A DNA stretch of 64,000 nucleotides from Diphasiastrum complanatum (lineage: Eukaryota; Streptophyta; Lycopodiopsida; Lycopodiales; Lycopodiaceae). Numbering within the stretch: position 1 is the first letter of the stretch; each line of letters begins with the position of its first letter. Shown piece by piece: positions 1-13,682 of this stretch. The DNA lies in assembly GCA_029204225.1 (NCBI GenBank), contig CM055100.1, positions 13,428,444-13,492,443 on the forward strand, read 5' to 3'. The notes below the pieces were generated by a model. It was not told where the DNA came from, searched no databases, and saw only the letters and a program-made list of their open reading frames with translations. The position numbers and the translations under genes were made by a program.

Positions 1-1350
1 AAAATCTAAAGTCAAAGCTGGTTCTATATGCCTCCATCAAATGTAACTAGGATGAGTGCATCAATAACTAAATTATTTTATAAAATTCATTAAATTGAAG
101 ACTTTTTTCAATTTTTGAGACTAGGGACTCCAGAGATTCAAAGTTTTTAACCATATTATGAAAGTAAACTACTACAATTGGGAGTAAACTACTACAATTT
201 ATGGATAATTAATAAACATACTTTCATTTACAGACTAGAGACCAATTTAATACTTTATTTTTTGCTTATGTATCACCTACATGTAGTAGATTATTATATA
301 GGATTTTATCAATTTTAAGCCATTTTTCATGTTTTGATACTAGGGAGATTTAAGGTTTTTAGCCATATTTTTAAAGCATTATATGGGTGTCTACTAGAGA
401 AGTTTTGGATAATCAATGAAAATACCTTCATTTAGAGACTAGAAATCAATTTTAGACTTCAAGTATATATTATCCTTGACTTTTTGGCTATGTATCATTT
501 ACGTATAGTTTCTCTTTAAGAACAATAGATAGTCACATGATTAACAAATTTGCGTAGACTACCACTAATAATATCAAATAAATATTTTTGTTAACCTAAT
601 GAATACTACATAATAGAAAATTTATGGTTTAAATTTAATATGGAAACTTTGATTGAAAAGTTTGATCTTTTGCAAACCTTTGCTCTTGATATAAACATCA
701 CAATTAGAATGGTAGACATGCTTTCACTCTAGTAGTCTATACCGCCTAGACTAGAATATTGGAAATTCCAAGTCAAAAGCCTTAACACTCTCCTTCATCT
801 CCCTCTCTCTAATCATCATTTTGCCAAAGCCAAATGTTTCCTTTATCCCCCCTAACTAGCTACGCAATTTTGTCCTAATTAGAATTGAATAGGAATTTTA
901 AAGGCAAGTGAATTGTATGAGATATTGACAATTGGATTATAGAGGTTGGTAAGAGGCTTGTTTGTGTAGTCATTGAAAGTTGAGTTTTTCAAGTGAAATG
1001 TCCCAAGTTTTTAACATAAAGACTCTAGAAACAATCGCTACCCAGCATTATTTTGAAACAATCTAAGTTACATGTTTCGCTTTCATGTCATGCCATGTAC
1101 GATAGTTAGCATGGAGCTAAGATTATTTTGCCTACAAACGAGTCTATGTAAAGTGAAGGTTTTTTGGCTACCAAATGAATGTTGCTTTCCATTGTTGATT
1201 CTCAAATATTTGTACATAGTTTCATTTGGTTTAAAGTTCTGTATTCCAAAACAAGCAAATAAATAAGTTTTTCTCTAAACTAGGATATTGCATGTTCTGT
1301 GATATTTCACAACAATTCCAAAATGACTCTTTTGTAGGCGATTTAGAATA
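1..1350. other. AT-rich intergenic sequence
   Basis: No convincing gene is visible. The only structure is weak internal similarity, such as a near-repeat of 'gtaaactactacaatt' at about 165-200, and diffuse repeats of 'gagactagaa'-type phrases. The 64-codon frame at 1072-1266 has no recognisable domain and lies in sequence of the same composition, so I treat it as chance. Confidence 0.5.
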
Positions 1351-2280
1351 TGTTGACAATTGCTATTACCAAGTATGACATGTCTTGACTTACATATATT
1401 TAATTTGGCACTATATACAAAGTTTCTATTCTATTTTTAAAATTGTTGTTTCAAAATATCCAAAAATAAACTTCATTCATAAGTAAAAAAAACCATTATA
1501 CGAAATATTGATATAATGCTTTGCAAGTTTTATTAGTCAATGAATTGGTCTATAATTGTGTATTCATAAAACCAATAGAAGAAATTGTTAAATGTTTTGA
1601 CATTTTCTAGTAATGGTTAGTGATTGTTAGCAAGAATTAGTGGTTAGAACACCATCTTTCTAAGCATGCAAAAGCTAGTGCTTTGAGAGGTAGCGACCTT
1701 CCTCTCGAATGTATAAACTAGGAGATTCACCTTTCTCATGAATGAATGATGTGATATGATGTGTGAAAATTTGATGACAATTGCTATTACCAGAAAGTGA
1801 CGTGATGCTAGCAATTTGTTCGAAAATAATTGATTGGTTAGAAAAATGCTTTCAATGCCTAAGACTATACCTCAAAAGGTAATCTCGTATGACATGTCTT
1901 GACTTACATATATTTAATTTGGCATTATATACAGATTTTATATTCTATTTTTTAAAATTGTTGTTTCAAAATATCCAAAAAAAAACTTCATAAGTAAAAA
2001 AACCAAAATATGAAATATTGATATATGACTTCGCAAGTTTTATTAGTCAATGAATTGGTCTATAATTGTGTATTCATAAAACCAGTAGAAGAAATTGTAA
2101 AATGTTTTGACATTTTCTAGTAAAGGTTAGTGATTGTTAGCAAGAATTAGTGGTTAGAACACCATCTTTCTAAGCATGCAAAAGCTAGTGCTTTGAGAGA
2201 CGACGATCTTCCTTTCGAATGTATAAACTAGGAGATTTGCCTTTCTCCTGAATGAATGATGTGATATGATGTGTGAAAAT
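1351..2280. repeat. Tandem duplication, two copies of about 420 bp
   Basis: The block 1351-1772 is repeated at 1773-2280. Both begin 'g(a/t)tgacaattgctattacca' and both end 'gatatgatgtgtgaaaat'. The second copy carries about 94 extra bases (1793-1886) after its first 20 bases; the parts aligned best are 1373-1770 and 1887-2280, which differ by scattered substitutions and small indels. The divergence points to an old duplication. No coding potential is seen in either copy. Confidence 0.85.
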
Positions 2281-2305
2281 GCCATTTGCAATTTGCCATG
2301 AAAAA

Positions 2306-3125
2306 TGTTGATTTCACACGTGTGGATTGTCCACAACATGTACTTGTAATCTCCTAAGGTGTGTAGATGCACCAAGATCAAGACTAGATTGAGATTCAAG
2401 ATCAATTTTAGATTCTATGGCAAAAACACACTACTACATGCATTCAATCACTTCCAACTCTAACTCACACGTATGGGAAGTGTTCCAAAAGTAATCTAAG
2501 TAAAAACAAGTTGCTCTCCTCGGGTAGAGAGAGAAAAACCATCATGAGCTCTCGGATAGAGAGAGAAAGCTAGAAATCCAATAACTCTCAAAATCCACTC
2601 AATCTCCAAAATCAATTAGATCCAAATGAGGAGTACAATAATACTAGTAGATCCACGAGCTGCCACTATGCTTAATTATGATTGGACCACACTTTGCCAC
2701 CTCTTAATCCTATTGGACCATTGATCCATGCACCTCTAAATTCTATTGGACCATTTTCAAGCAAACCTCAAATTCTATTGGACCACTCATGGTTCCACCT
2801 CTAAATCCTATTGGACCTCTTAAACTTCATCAAACAAAAGCATTACACTTGTTTACACTCTAATTGGCACAAGTTTGGCCTCCTACTCTATTTTGGCTCA
2901 ATAGTGGCATTACAAGTGGAAATGGATAATTTGCCATCTATGCCAAATTTTATCAACATCCTACACCTAAATTCTTGACTATGAAATTCTATGAGACCCC
3001 TATATCAAACATTTTTATTTACTTTACAATTCTCCACACGTGGGAACATCCTCCACACATGTGAGATTCACTTACAAACTTCTATCATAAAAAATACCAA
3101 GCTAGATTTTTGCCAATTTCTCACA
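2306..3125 (-). mobile_element. 3' LTR of copia family A (adjacent to the 3252-5822 pseudogene)
   Basis: In minus orientation a purine run (rc of 'ctcctcctcaaaaaa', 3126-3140) is followed by TGTGAGAAATTGGC, the expected PPT-to-LTR junction. The left end is set near 2306 ('tgttgatttcacacg') by similarity to the LTR-PBS junction at 53903-53937. The region contains the family hallmark 'ctcctcgggtagagagag' (about 2517), also found near 13890, 50100 and, inverted, 53690. Boundaries at the left are approximate. Confidence 0.6.
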
Positions 3126-3251
3126 CTCCTCCTCAAAAAATAGCTTGGAAAGGTACTAGATCACTTGAGAAGTTTGTAAATCTTTTTGAGTGGATCCTTG
3201 GGTATGCATAAGAAGTGAAGATCAGCCAAGGGATCCATCATAGCAACACCC

Positions 3252-4010
3252 TCACCATATCCATGATAAGATCTCTTTGGTAGAGATCTCTTGCCAGTGT
3301 CTTTGAAGAGTGCTCCACCAATATGCCACTATGATCATGGGCTTCCTCCATGCTTGATGATGATCTTTTCTTTGAAAGTTCCACTTGCATGATGGATGCA
3401 CCATAAATAGGGAAATCGGAGGCTTCCAAGCCTCATAAGGATCATGGAGATCAAGATCATAAGATGTGAAACAATGATGATTATCAAGATTATGCTTTCT
3501 AGCTTGACTAGTCCACATACAATGAACTATATCCATGATGGATCTAATCTTGATATCAAAGACTATCTTGATCTTTTTTAGGCTAGTTACTCTCTCAAGG
3601 ATGTAAGTGTCCACTTTGGATGCTTCACTTAATCTCAAGAGGAGTTTACAATTTGCCTCAAAACATGTGAAAACATGATTTTCAAAAAAGTGAGTACCAA
3701 GCTCAATCTTGTTCTTACTAGAACCAAGAGCATACTTTGGACAATACAATATCTTGCTTTCAAAAAGTATTGGAAACACATCTAAGTCAATAATGACGAG
3801 AAACATGTCCATACCATAAGCATCATACAAAACTAGTATAGCTTTTCTTGAACTTTGAGATCCAAAAAATTCAATGAAGCAAGATAGCATTTCAAGCAAA
3901 GGAAGAGAAGCATATATGAATGTGTTGTAGTAGATACAACATGAAAGACGCCCCTCTTTGCCATGTAAGGTGAGCCATAAAGACTCGGCCATGCATCTTG
4001 AAGATCTTCT
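3252..4010 (-). other. Unrecognised open segment occupying the RT/RNase H position
   Basis: The C-terminal roughly 250 codons of the copia frame match no RT or RNase H motif. They are rich in Leu/Phe/Ile near the start (LLEMLSCFIEFFGSQSSRKA), then basic and Trp-rich at the end (WWSTLQRHWQEISTKEIL). A homologous segment lies at 50822-51568 in another derivative. Alignment by eye shows length differences of about 3, 3 and 1 residues, all whole codons, with the frame open throughout both copies. That pattern suggests the segment was translated for some time; it could also be transduced host sequence that is open by chance. I cannot name a family. Confidence 0.6.
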
Positions 4011-5822
4011 TGAAATCATATGAAGAAGAAACTCCTCCTCACAAATTGGCCCCATCATAACTTGAATACCTTCAAAAAAGATAACTTGTGCTTCTTGAGA
4101 AGCCTTGATCTCGGCCACTTCCAAGATTGAATCTTCATGCAATGTGACATCTCTATTCACAATCACTTTTGAAATAGAGAGTGTAAACACACTAAAGGCC
4201 TCCTTGATGGATGAGTATCCAATCATGATCCATGAGCTTGGATCATCCTTCCTTCTTGTTTCCAAGGGAATATGTGCAAAGCAAGCACTACCAAGTTCAC
4301 TAAGGTGATCAACCTTAGGCTTCATCTTGAATAAAACCTCATATGGTGCTATTCCTTCAAGAGCTCCAATACTCCTCAAAGCTTTGATCTTCAATGAGAA
4401 TTTCTTCTCAACATATGCTTTGAATAATAAGGAAAAATCATACACCATAATACTTGAAGAGAGAAGATATGTGCATCTTGTGTGATCATCCTCCTTTGAA
4501 ATATTGGACATATAAGAAACATCAAGAGAGTTTGCACTCTCACTTGGATCCAATTTGTAGATGCCTTCAAATCTTGATCCATATGCAAGGACCTCACCAT
4601 CCTTCTTGATCACACAATTGTCAATATTGAAATTGACATCAAAGCCACTGTCAAGAAGTTGGCCAACACTTAAGATGTTCTTTGTAAGCTTTGGGACAAA
4701 AAGAACATTTTTGAGAAAGAGATCTTTGGAAGATGCAAGATTCAAGGGAATAATCCCTACTCCTTCAATATTGCACTCATGCTTACTTGCAATGTATATG
4801 GTCTCCTTGACTGCATCATAAGGCATAATAGATGAAAAAGAGTGCTTGGAGCCACACATATGTGAAGATGCTCCACTATCAATATACCATGAGTCATCCT
4901 TGTTGAAGGTGGAAGAGGAGAAGCTTGATGCCATAAGAGAGCCTTCTCCATCACTTGCAATATAGTCTTCTTTCTCATTGGTGATGCTGGCTTGATTGAG
5001 TTGATTCTTCTTCTTGAAGCAATTGGTGGCATAATGGCCTTGCTTGCCACAATAAAAGCACTTGATCTTTTTCTTCTTGAGATTTGAATTAGAAGCATGA
5101 GAGGTATCCTCCTCCTCTCCATCTTGGTCTTTAGCTTTGTCATTAGAGAAGTGATGGTGTTGCTTCGGAATCCTCTCTTTGTGCTTGGCAAATAGAACTT
5201 TGCCATCATCATGATTGATTGATAGCTTGTCCATCCTCAAGAGTTTGTACTCTTGTCTTGATTCTTCATAAATAAGCACACTTTGAAGGGCCTCCAAACT
5301 TGGTAGCTCCTCCTTAATGGCATAGGATTGGACAAGGTTGTCATATTCATCTCTCAAGCCATTGAGAATGACTTGGACTAGCTCACTTTGATTGATTGAG
5401 TCACCAATACATGCAAGCTCCCTATGAATATCCTTGACTCTCAAAACATAATTAGATGCACTCTCATCACTCTTTTGACTACTTTGGAAGATTTGATTTC
5501 TAAGATTGAGGAGCCTAGAGGTATTCTTAGCCTCCTAGATGGACTTGAGACAATCCCAAGCTTCCTTGGATGTAGAACAATCACCAATCTCCCTTAATAT
5601 CTCATTAGAGACATTCATCTTAATGTAGTGGAGAGCCATCCTAGCTCTCTTCTTGTATTTTTGTACTTCTTGAAGGACTTGAGGCTCCTCCTCAATCCCA
5701 AGTACAATGTCCATCACATCTTGGAGTATCGAGATGGACTCCATCCTCAACTTCCATATTGAATAATTGGAAGTAGACAATCTCTCACTTGGTTGCAACA
5801 AGTATGAACTCATTGAAGTCAT
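3252..5822 (-). pseudogene. Copia Gag-protease remnant with integrase core and RT replaced
   Basis: Reading from 5822 downward, a copia Gag N-terminus (STSNYSIWKLRMESI) runs to one in-frame TAG at 5535-5537 and continues in the same frame for a further 730 codons. Visible domains are the rest of Gag, a CX2CX4HX4C zinc knuckle (CFYCGKQGHYATNC), an aspartic protease site (WYIDSGASSHM) and the region after it. The frame then jumps to the integrase C-terminal end (PYEVLFKMKPKVDHLSE); the catalytic integrase core and all of RT and RNase H are missing. The last 250 or so codons are an unrelated open segment (see the feature at 3252-4010). No PBS or 5' LTR was found above 5822, so the copy is 5'-truncated. 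Confidence 0.85.
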
Positions 5823-7537
<1,715 letters not shown>

Positions 7538-7849
7538 TGGCAGAGACATTTTCTAAAGACTATCCATTTTTGGCATGCAAAAGCGCATTTCCTATCTAGT
7601 ACATAGCAGCTTAACTGTAGGGCAGATAAAGGGAATTGTTGTAGAAAAGTGCCCCATGATCTATAAAGATTCTACTCAACTATATATATCATTTGTATTC
7701 TTGTTGATTAGACATGGTGAAAGAGCTTATTTCTAGCTGAATACATTGGACATATGGAGGAAAATTGCTCTAGGATAGTGAGTTTGCCAGATGGCTATTG
7801 TCTTTGAGCAAACAACTCCAATTTAGACAAAGGACCAAATTCTAAAAAT

Positions 7850-9300
7850 TGGCTTGTCCATAGAAAATATCACCAAAAAAAATCATCAAGATTAAAAATG
7901 ATACTATCTAACTACAGGAACTTGAAACTTGATGATTTGGCCTGGGCAAAGCAGCCAATTAACCAAGTTGTCTATAGCTGACATGAGCTAGAAGATTTGA
8001 AATCGTAACCACAAAACATCTGACATGAGCTAGAAGATTCTAAATCATAACCAAAAAACAAGGAAAGAATTGACATTTAAAATTGCACTTGAAAAAGAGC
8101 TCCAAGTATGCAAATCAAGCGGCAGCTACTGGCTTGAGTCCTAAACAAGAAGCTGCGGGTACGTTGATACTCGATAGATTGGAATAATCTAAGTGAGATC
8201 TTAAGATCAATATACACATGCAGCAATTAAGACATGAAGGCGATGGACCAACACGACAAGATCACAAGCTACAACTAGAAGCAGATCATGATCAAGTATT
8301 GTGAGCTACGCATGTGCTTCAACAACTAATATTGACGATTCAAGTAGACGAATATATTAAAATTGTAGCTACAGCTAGCATAAGAAATGTTACTATGATC
8401 TGGGTTAGGATTGAGGAAGCTGAGATTGGTAGAAGTTTCCAATAATTGATTAGCACTAGTATAGATCAATGTGCAAAAGCTACATACGAGCATCTGACAA
8501 AGAACTGCTTAGCATGGGTTACCTTTGAGTAGCCATTGGCTATGTCCTGGATCAAGTATCTAGGAAGGATGCCGACGACATCGCATTAGTACTAGAGAAG
8601 GTGGAGGACTATCTCGAAGCACATCAACAAACATGTCCACCACAGCCCACATGCTGCTTGCAATACCGAAGAAAGTAGAATTCACGAGTAGGTATGAGGG
8701 GATGTGACAAGACTTGCAACTTTGAGTATATCTAGAGGAGACCATAAACCAAAAAGTCAGCAATGACACATGAACGATCAATTCATATTCCAAAATTGAT
8801 ACTTCGTCTAATTAGCCTATCTATAGAAAATATCACCCAAAAAAATTATCAAGATTAAAATTGATACTATCTAATTGCATGAAGTTGAAACTTGATGATT
8901 TGATCTGGGCAAAACAGCTGATTAACAAAGTTGTCTATAGCTGACATGAGCTAGAAGGCTAAATACGAGCATCTCACAAAGAACTGCTTAGCATGGGTTA
9001 CCTTTGAGCAGCCGTTGGCCATGTCTTGGATCAAGTATCCAGAAGGATGTCGATGACATCGCATCACTAGAGAAGGTGGAGGACTATCTCAAAGCACATC
9101 AACAATCATGTCCACCATAGCCCACATGCCCTCCACATGCTACTTGCAATACCAAAGAAAGTAGAATTCACGAGAAGGTATGAGCGAACATGAAAATACT
9201 TGCAACTCTGTATATCTGGAGGAAACAAGAAACCAAAAAGTCAGCAATGCCACATGGATGATCAATTCATATTCCAAAATTGATACTTCATCTAATTTGT
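7850..9300. repeat. Imperfect tandem duplication with internal deletion
   Basis: Two parts are duplicated in the same order. The piece around 7855-7993 ('gaaaatatcacc' to 'gacatgagctagaag') recurs at 8815-8957, and the piece around 8490-8810 ('gaactgcttagcatgggtta' onward) recurs at about 8965-9300. The roughly 500 bases between the two pieces in the first copy are absent from the second. A smaller direct repeat of 'ctgacatgagctagaag' sits at about 7979 and 8022. No coding function is seen. Confidence 0.8.
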
Positions 9301-9671
9301 TGCCGTGCAGCTGAAGGAAACATGAAACAATGACATACCTAAATCACCCTATCACAATGCAATAAAGAATTGTCTACCCCTTCCATGTATACGAAGTTAT
9401 AATAACACAAAGTCAGAAATTTACGAGCTATAGAGCACCACTGCGATTTCCTGCAACACCCATAGATAGCACATCAACAATAAAAGCTATGTGTATGATA
9501 CAGGGAAACATCTCCATCCACCTTGTTTGAAAACTCCAAAGACCAAAATTACTCAATTTTTCTTCTGAAATTCATCTTATAAAAGAACGTATTTGCCTAG
9601 ATCAAGACATGTAGGCTTCTTTGCAAAAAGCATACAGAATCCATTAACCAAGCTAATGCCATTCATTATCA

Positions 9672-9880
9672 CTATGCCTGTCTCATTGCTTCGGTTTTCA
9701 ATCCAAAAGACCTAATCCCAAGTGCTGATCGAAAGTACTGCCTGATGTATTGCTCAGAGTATACAATATCCTTAGGTCCGTCGATGTTTGACATCTTATT
9801 TGGCTGGCACATGGGTAGCAGGTCCTCCATGGCTGTGATTGCTAGCTCCACTACCAGAGGTTTTTCTATATTAGAAAAAC
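9672..9880 (-). pseudogene. HD-ZIP IV-like START-region fragment
   Basis: A minus-strand frame reads EKPLVVELAITAMEDLL, and about 35 codons later a stretch ending GLKTEAMRQA before a TAG at 9672-9674. These match the start of the START domain in class IV homeodomain-leucine zipper proteins, where (D/E)KPxIVELAVAAMEEL is followed by a YxRxFPRGIGPKPxGLxSEASR-type segment in the same spacing. The FPRG core is degraded (YFRSALG). No homeodomain or zipper is found upstream, so this is an isolated exon-sized fragment, probably a captured or relic gene piece. The alternative is a chance resemblance, but two motifs at the right spacing argue against it. Confidence 0.55.
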
Positions 9881-10054
9881 TGCCTGCTCATGATGTCGTA
9901 TCAGTCAAAGAATGCCCTTGAACAAGCAAACTAGGCAACAGTATGCAAATATATGTTTCCTGCCAAAAGTGTCAGCGCACCAAAGCATAAGCCACATAAA
10001 AGCAACTGCAAATAACAAGTGACAAAGAAGTGCTCTCATTGATGAAGAGCATGT

Positions 10055-10195
10055 CTACTTAGAAGGAGAAGGATCTTTCATATAGTTGCGATCAACTACA
10101 ACCGTTGGAAGAAGCCATGAATCAAGGCCAGGAAGAGCACGCTTGCCAGGTCTGTTGTAGCGAATATGGGAAAGAACATCTAGCCGCCGCCAGAG
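10055..10195 (-). pseudogene. Possible last exon of an unrecognised gene
   Basis: Downstream of a good acceptor (rc reads CTACAG at the boundary) there are 46 codons and a TAG: LWRRLDVLSHIRYN onward to DRNYMKDPSPSK. The composition is protein-like and the frame starts exactly at the acceptor. No family is recognised and no upstream exon could be fixed, so this may be a relic. It is on the same strand as, but not obviously part of, the HD-ZIP IV-like fragment 170 bp away. Confidence 0.3.
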
Positions 10196-11140
10196 CTGTA
10201 GCAGGACGTCACTAGCTATGCTTTACCAGGGTTCATTGGGTTTGCACAGCACACGTCAGTAGCACGTCAGTAGGTCCGTCACCATCAGCTTAACTCGCAT
10301 ATCCTTCAGCTTAACTTCTTGCATATCCTCTTCTGTGACATCGCATTGTGTTGTCTCGGAGGGAGAGAGCATGCCACATATATCATGGCTGACAATATGA
10401 TACAGAAGCTTGGTACTTGATAATATGGTATGGACTTAGTACTTATGTTTCATTTAAGAACTATGTGATTGCTTTGTTAATGACTTGGATCGTAAATGTA
10501 GATGGGATTTTGAACAAGGCTTTGATCTCTATACGTTGAATGTAACCATTCTAGGCCAATGTGGTATGCCAAAACAAAATCTTTTAAATGAGATAGGAAT
10601 TGGCAAAGAAACTAGCTTTATAAAAGATTTTTTGATTTTTTGAAAATTCACATTAATTTTGAATCTGAAATTTTTTAATTGATACATTATTTCTAAAATG
10701 TTGCGTTTTGGAAATGTTTTAAGTTTGAGGTGAGTATTCTAAAAATTGTGGACTAAAATCATAAAAATTACAAAAAATGGAATCCATGGAATTTGATGCA
10801 ATGAGCAATAATTTTTTAAATGTGTTAATTTTTTTCTAAAGAATATTCAGTTAAGTTTTTCAAGAACATACACTTTAAAGAATATTAATATTTGGTTGAA
10901 AGCTTGTTTTTTTGAATAGAAAAGCTTTGACATTTGTGAACAATATTGTAAATTGTAAATAAAACTCTAAACTCGAGTATTGTGCAATATCATTCAATTT
11001 ATTTTGTAAGAAAAATAATTGCAATTCACTACAAAGATAAATGTCATTTTTGAAATAGTCAACAATAAAAATACAAGTCAATTTATGAATGATGTTTGGA
11101 ATACAATCAAAAAAAATTTACTAAGTCATGTGGATCGACT
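10196..11140. other. Unassigned AT-rich sequence
   Basis: Nothing recognisable on either strand. Between about 10400 and 11100 the sequence becomes very AT-rich; the 68-codon minus frame at 10875-11081 shows no domain. Confidence 0.5.
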
Positions 11141-12381
11141 TCAACAAGATCTTGAACATTTGTTGAGGGGATAACTGGAGACTCTTGAGTAACAACCTCT
11201 GTGATAATGTTGTACTTTTGCTTTGTACTCTTTCTCTACAACGTCCGCTAGGTCTCCCTCATCACTCGCAATTCCGTTGGCAAGTGGTTGAGGCTCCTTA
11301 CAAAGTGGGACCACACCATTTTTACCTGGTCTCACTTTGCCTACCTCTTGGAATTCATCCAACAAAACTGAAATTTCTTTCTCATTTTTAATAAACGACC
11401 AGCTAGAATTTAATTCAATAGCTCCGACATGTTTACCTTTTTGTACAACACATGCACTAGTGGTCCCCTACTAAATCAATTAGAAACCCAGTTTGTTGGG
11501 TGTGAAAACATTTCAATTAATAATCTGTTTACAAGCTGTTGTGGCTTTTGATATGGGCAAGGCACAAAACCAGTCATTAGATTTTGATTTCTTAGTCACT
11601 ACTGGATAGTCGAAGTGGTTGAAAAAATCAGTGCAACCGACAATGTTGTAATGGAACATCAACCATCAGTTGAGAAAATTTAAATAGCCAATGCTAATAT
11701 ACTCAACTGTGTCACAAAGACGAGCACCACCAGAATTCCTCACATTTGGTTTAAGGCTGCAAACATTTAAAAACATAATTAATAAAAAGAGATGATTTTA
11801 ATTGAAAACAAGATATTGTAAAAGTAAAAACATTAAAAATTTTACTCACCAAATGGCATTCTCGATGCCAACATTATAGACCTCCAAAAAGGCCTCATTG
11901 CAAGAAATAAGATGGAAAAAAATAACTCTTTTCAGCAAGTATGCCATGCAGAATGAATGAAGTTAACATAATAATTACCAAATCTACAACTTACACATTG
12001 AAAGGCAAATTTTATCTAGATAAATTTAATACACACCAACCATTAAATAGTTACAATCGAATATAAAAAGTCGATCTAATATTTTTTGTCTAGACAAAAG
12101 TCAAGGAAACATAGAAGTGGTTATGTGTAAGGACTTTGAACCTCATTGATATCCAATTGAAAATAGGACTTGTATCAAGTACTTCCAAAAAAAATGACAT
12201 CATTCAATAACCATACTAGAATATTTTCAAAGACCCAACTAGTAGCACAACAACAAAGTACCTTATTCTTAAGTAGGAGGTTGACAATCATTGCATAGAG
12301 TGGCCAATGTGTAGCAATATTGTTAAGGCAATTGCAAATGGCTAATGTGGATTCTCTTGTTATCTCCCTTTGGCCATCCAA
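11141..12381 (-). pseudogene. Degraded multi-exon coding remnant, unrecognised
   Basis: Reading the minus strand, an exon ending about 11855 (NEAFLEVYNVGIENA) is followed by a GTGAGTAAAA donor and a TTTGCAG acceptor near 11760. The next exon reads LKPNVRNSGG, then DTVEYISIGYL, and continues with several stops through HVGAIELNSSWSFIKNEKEI to a charged tail and a stop at 11141-11143. Splicing joins the two parts in frame. At least three stop codons interrupt it, so it is dead. I do not recognise the family; a transposon-borne or host gene relic are both possible. The relation of the frame at 12175-12381 to this gene is uncertain. Confidence 0.35.
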
Positions 12382-12539
12382 GTATGCTTGTTGTGAAGGA
12401 TTTCAGATCAATTAAGATCCAAATTCATAAAATGATCTTGGGTTTAGAAAGACAACAAATCACCAATCTTGCCAATGTAGAAAAACCAATATCTACACTA
12501 TGAATGAGATGCAAACTCTAATAGATCTTGATCAAACAT

Positions 12540-13674
12540 GAGTCAAAACGTAAACTAATGTTGTTGTCTGTACAAACATAGCACTCGACCACCTATTGTA
12601 CAAGAAATTAGCACATTCTTGATCCCAAAATGGCTTATCAAGGTTAGTGCTTAACCTCATGGCTTTAGCACTTTCACATAAAGTCCTATTCTTCCTTTCA
12701 GCCACTCCATTTTGTTGTGGGGTCCTTAGTGTTGTATAGGGCCCTCCATTAGAGGAGTTCTAAAGGCAAAAAAGACCCTTTGTAAAGATTTTTTTATATT
12801 TTTTTTAAAATTTTTCTTACACATGGACCAATCAAAACACTCAAATTTGAAATCTACGTAACGTAACTTTTTGAGTTCACATTTTGATTCTACACTAAAA
12901 ATGGCATAACTCTTTAGTGGTAAGTCCAAATTTAGCGGAGTTTAATGCATTGGAAAGCGCTCAACAAGGACTTTCCAATGATATGCTACATGACATACTT
13001 TTGAGATATGATTTAAAAGTTATGGCAAGTCAAAAATATTAGTGTTATAATATTTTAATAAAAGACATCTTGCACGAATTCTTAAAGGGTCTTTTTGGAG
13101 CTCAAAACTCCTCTAATGTTAATCCCATGCTCATCACAAAAGGCCTTGAACTTGGTAGATATGTACTCACCACCATTGTCACTCCTTAAGCACTTGGTCC
13201 TTGTGGAAAATTGGTTCTCCCTTGCATTCTTGAACTTAACAAAGACATCATACACTTCATCCTTGCTCTTCAAAGTCTACTAAAATCATCAATGAAAGTT
13301 ACATATATCTTAGCTCCACTATTGCTAATTGTAGTAATTCCATGAATATCTAAATGTACAATTTGAAAAGGCTTTGTAGATATGGATGTAGATCTAGCAT
13401 AAGGTTGTCTATGTGACATTGACAAAGCACAAGACTCACAAACATGATTGATGCTACTTAAGGATTCAGGAAGACCAATCACAACTTGCTTCCTAGCCAT
13501 TACCTCCAATGACTTGAAGTTGAGGTGCCCCATCCTTTTATGCCAAATCTCTTGAATAGGTATATGCTCTCTTGCAACACATCCAACTTGGTTAGCAACA
13601 ACACAAGCATCTAGTTTGAACAATTTCCCTTGCCTTTTATCTTTTGCAATTAAGATATCCTTCTTTTTGATCAT
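12540..13674 (-). pseudogene. Copia GAG-pre-integrase/integrase fragment, split by a MITE
   Basis: From 13674 downward: GAG-pre-integrase (IWHKRMGHLNFKSLEVM, CESCALSMSH), the integrase first aspartate region (VHLDIHG, FIDDFSRL), then after a frameshift near 13270 the second aspartate (LRSDNGGEYIS). The frame is interrupted by the MITE at 12752-13113 and resumes with PQQNGVAERKNRTL and FWDQECANFLYNR. RT and RNase H are absent, and Gag, the zinc knuckle and protease are missing on the other side, where an LTR begins at 13683. Confidence 0.85.
12752..13113. mobile_element. MITE with TA target duplication (Stowaway-like by target site)
   Basis: A 362-bp noncoding element has imperfect terminal inverted repeats of about 38 bp: left GAGGAGTTCTAAAGGC then AAAAAAGACCCTTT, right (rc) GAGGAGTTTTGAGC then CAAAAAGACCCTTT. 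It is flanked by TA at 12750-12751 and 13114-13115. Removing the element with one TA rejoins the copia integrase reading frame across the site, which directly supports the boundaries. The TA duplication fits the Tc1/mariner superfamily; the termini do not match the classical Stowaway CTCCCTCC end, so the subfamily is unknown. Confidence 0.85.
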
Positions 13675-13682
13675 GCAAGCTC

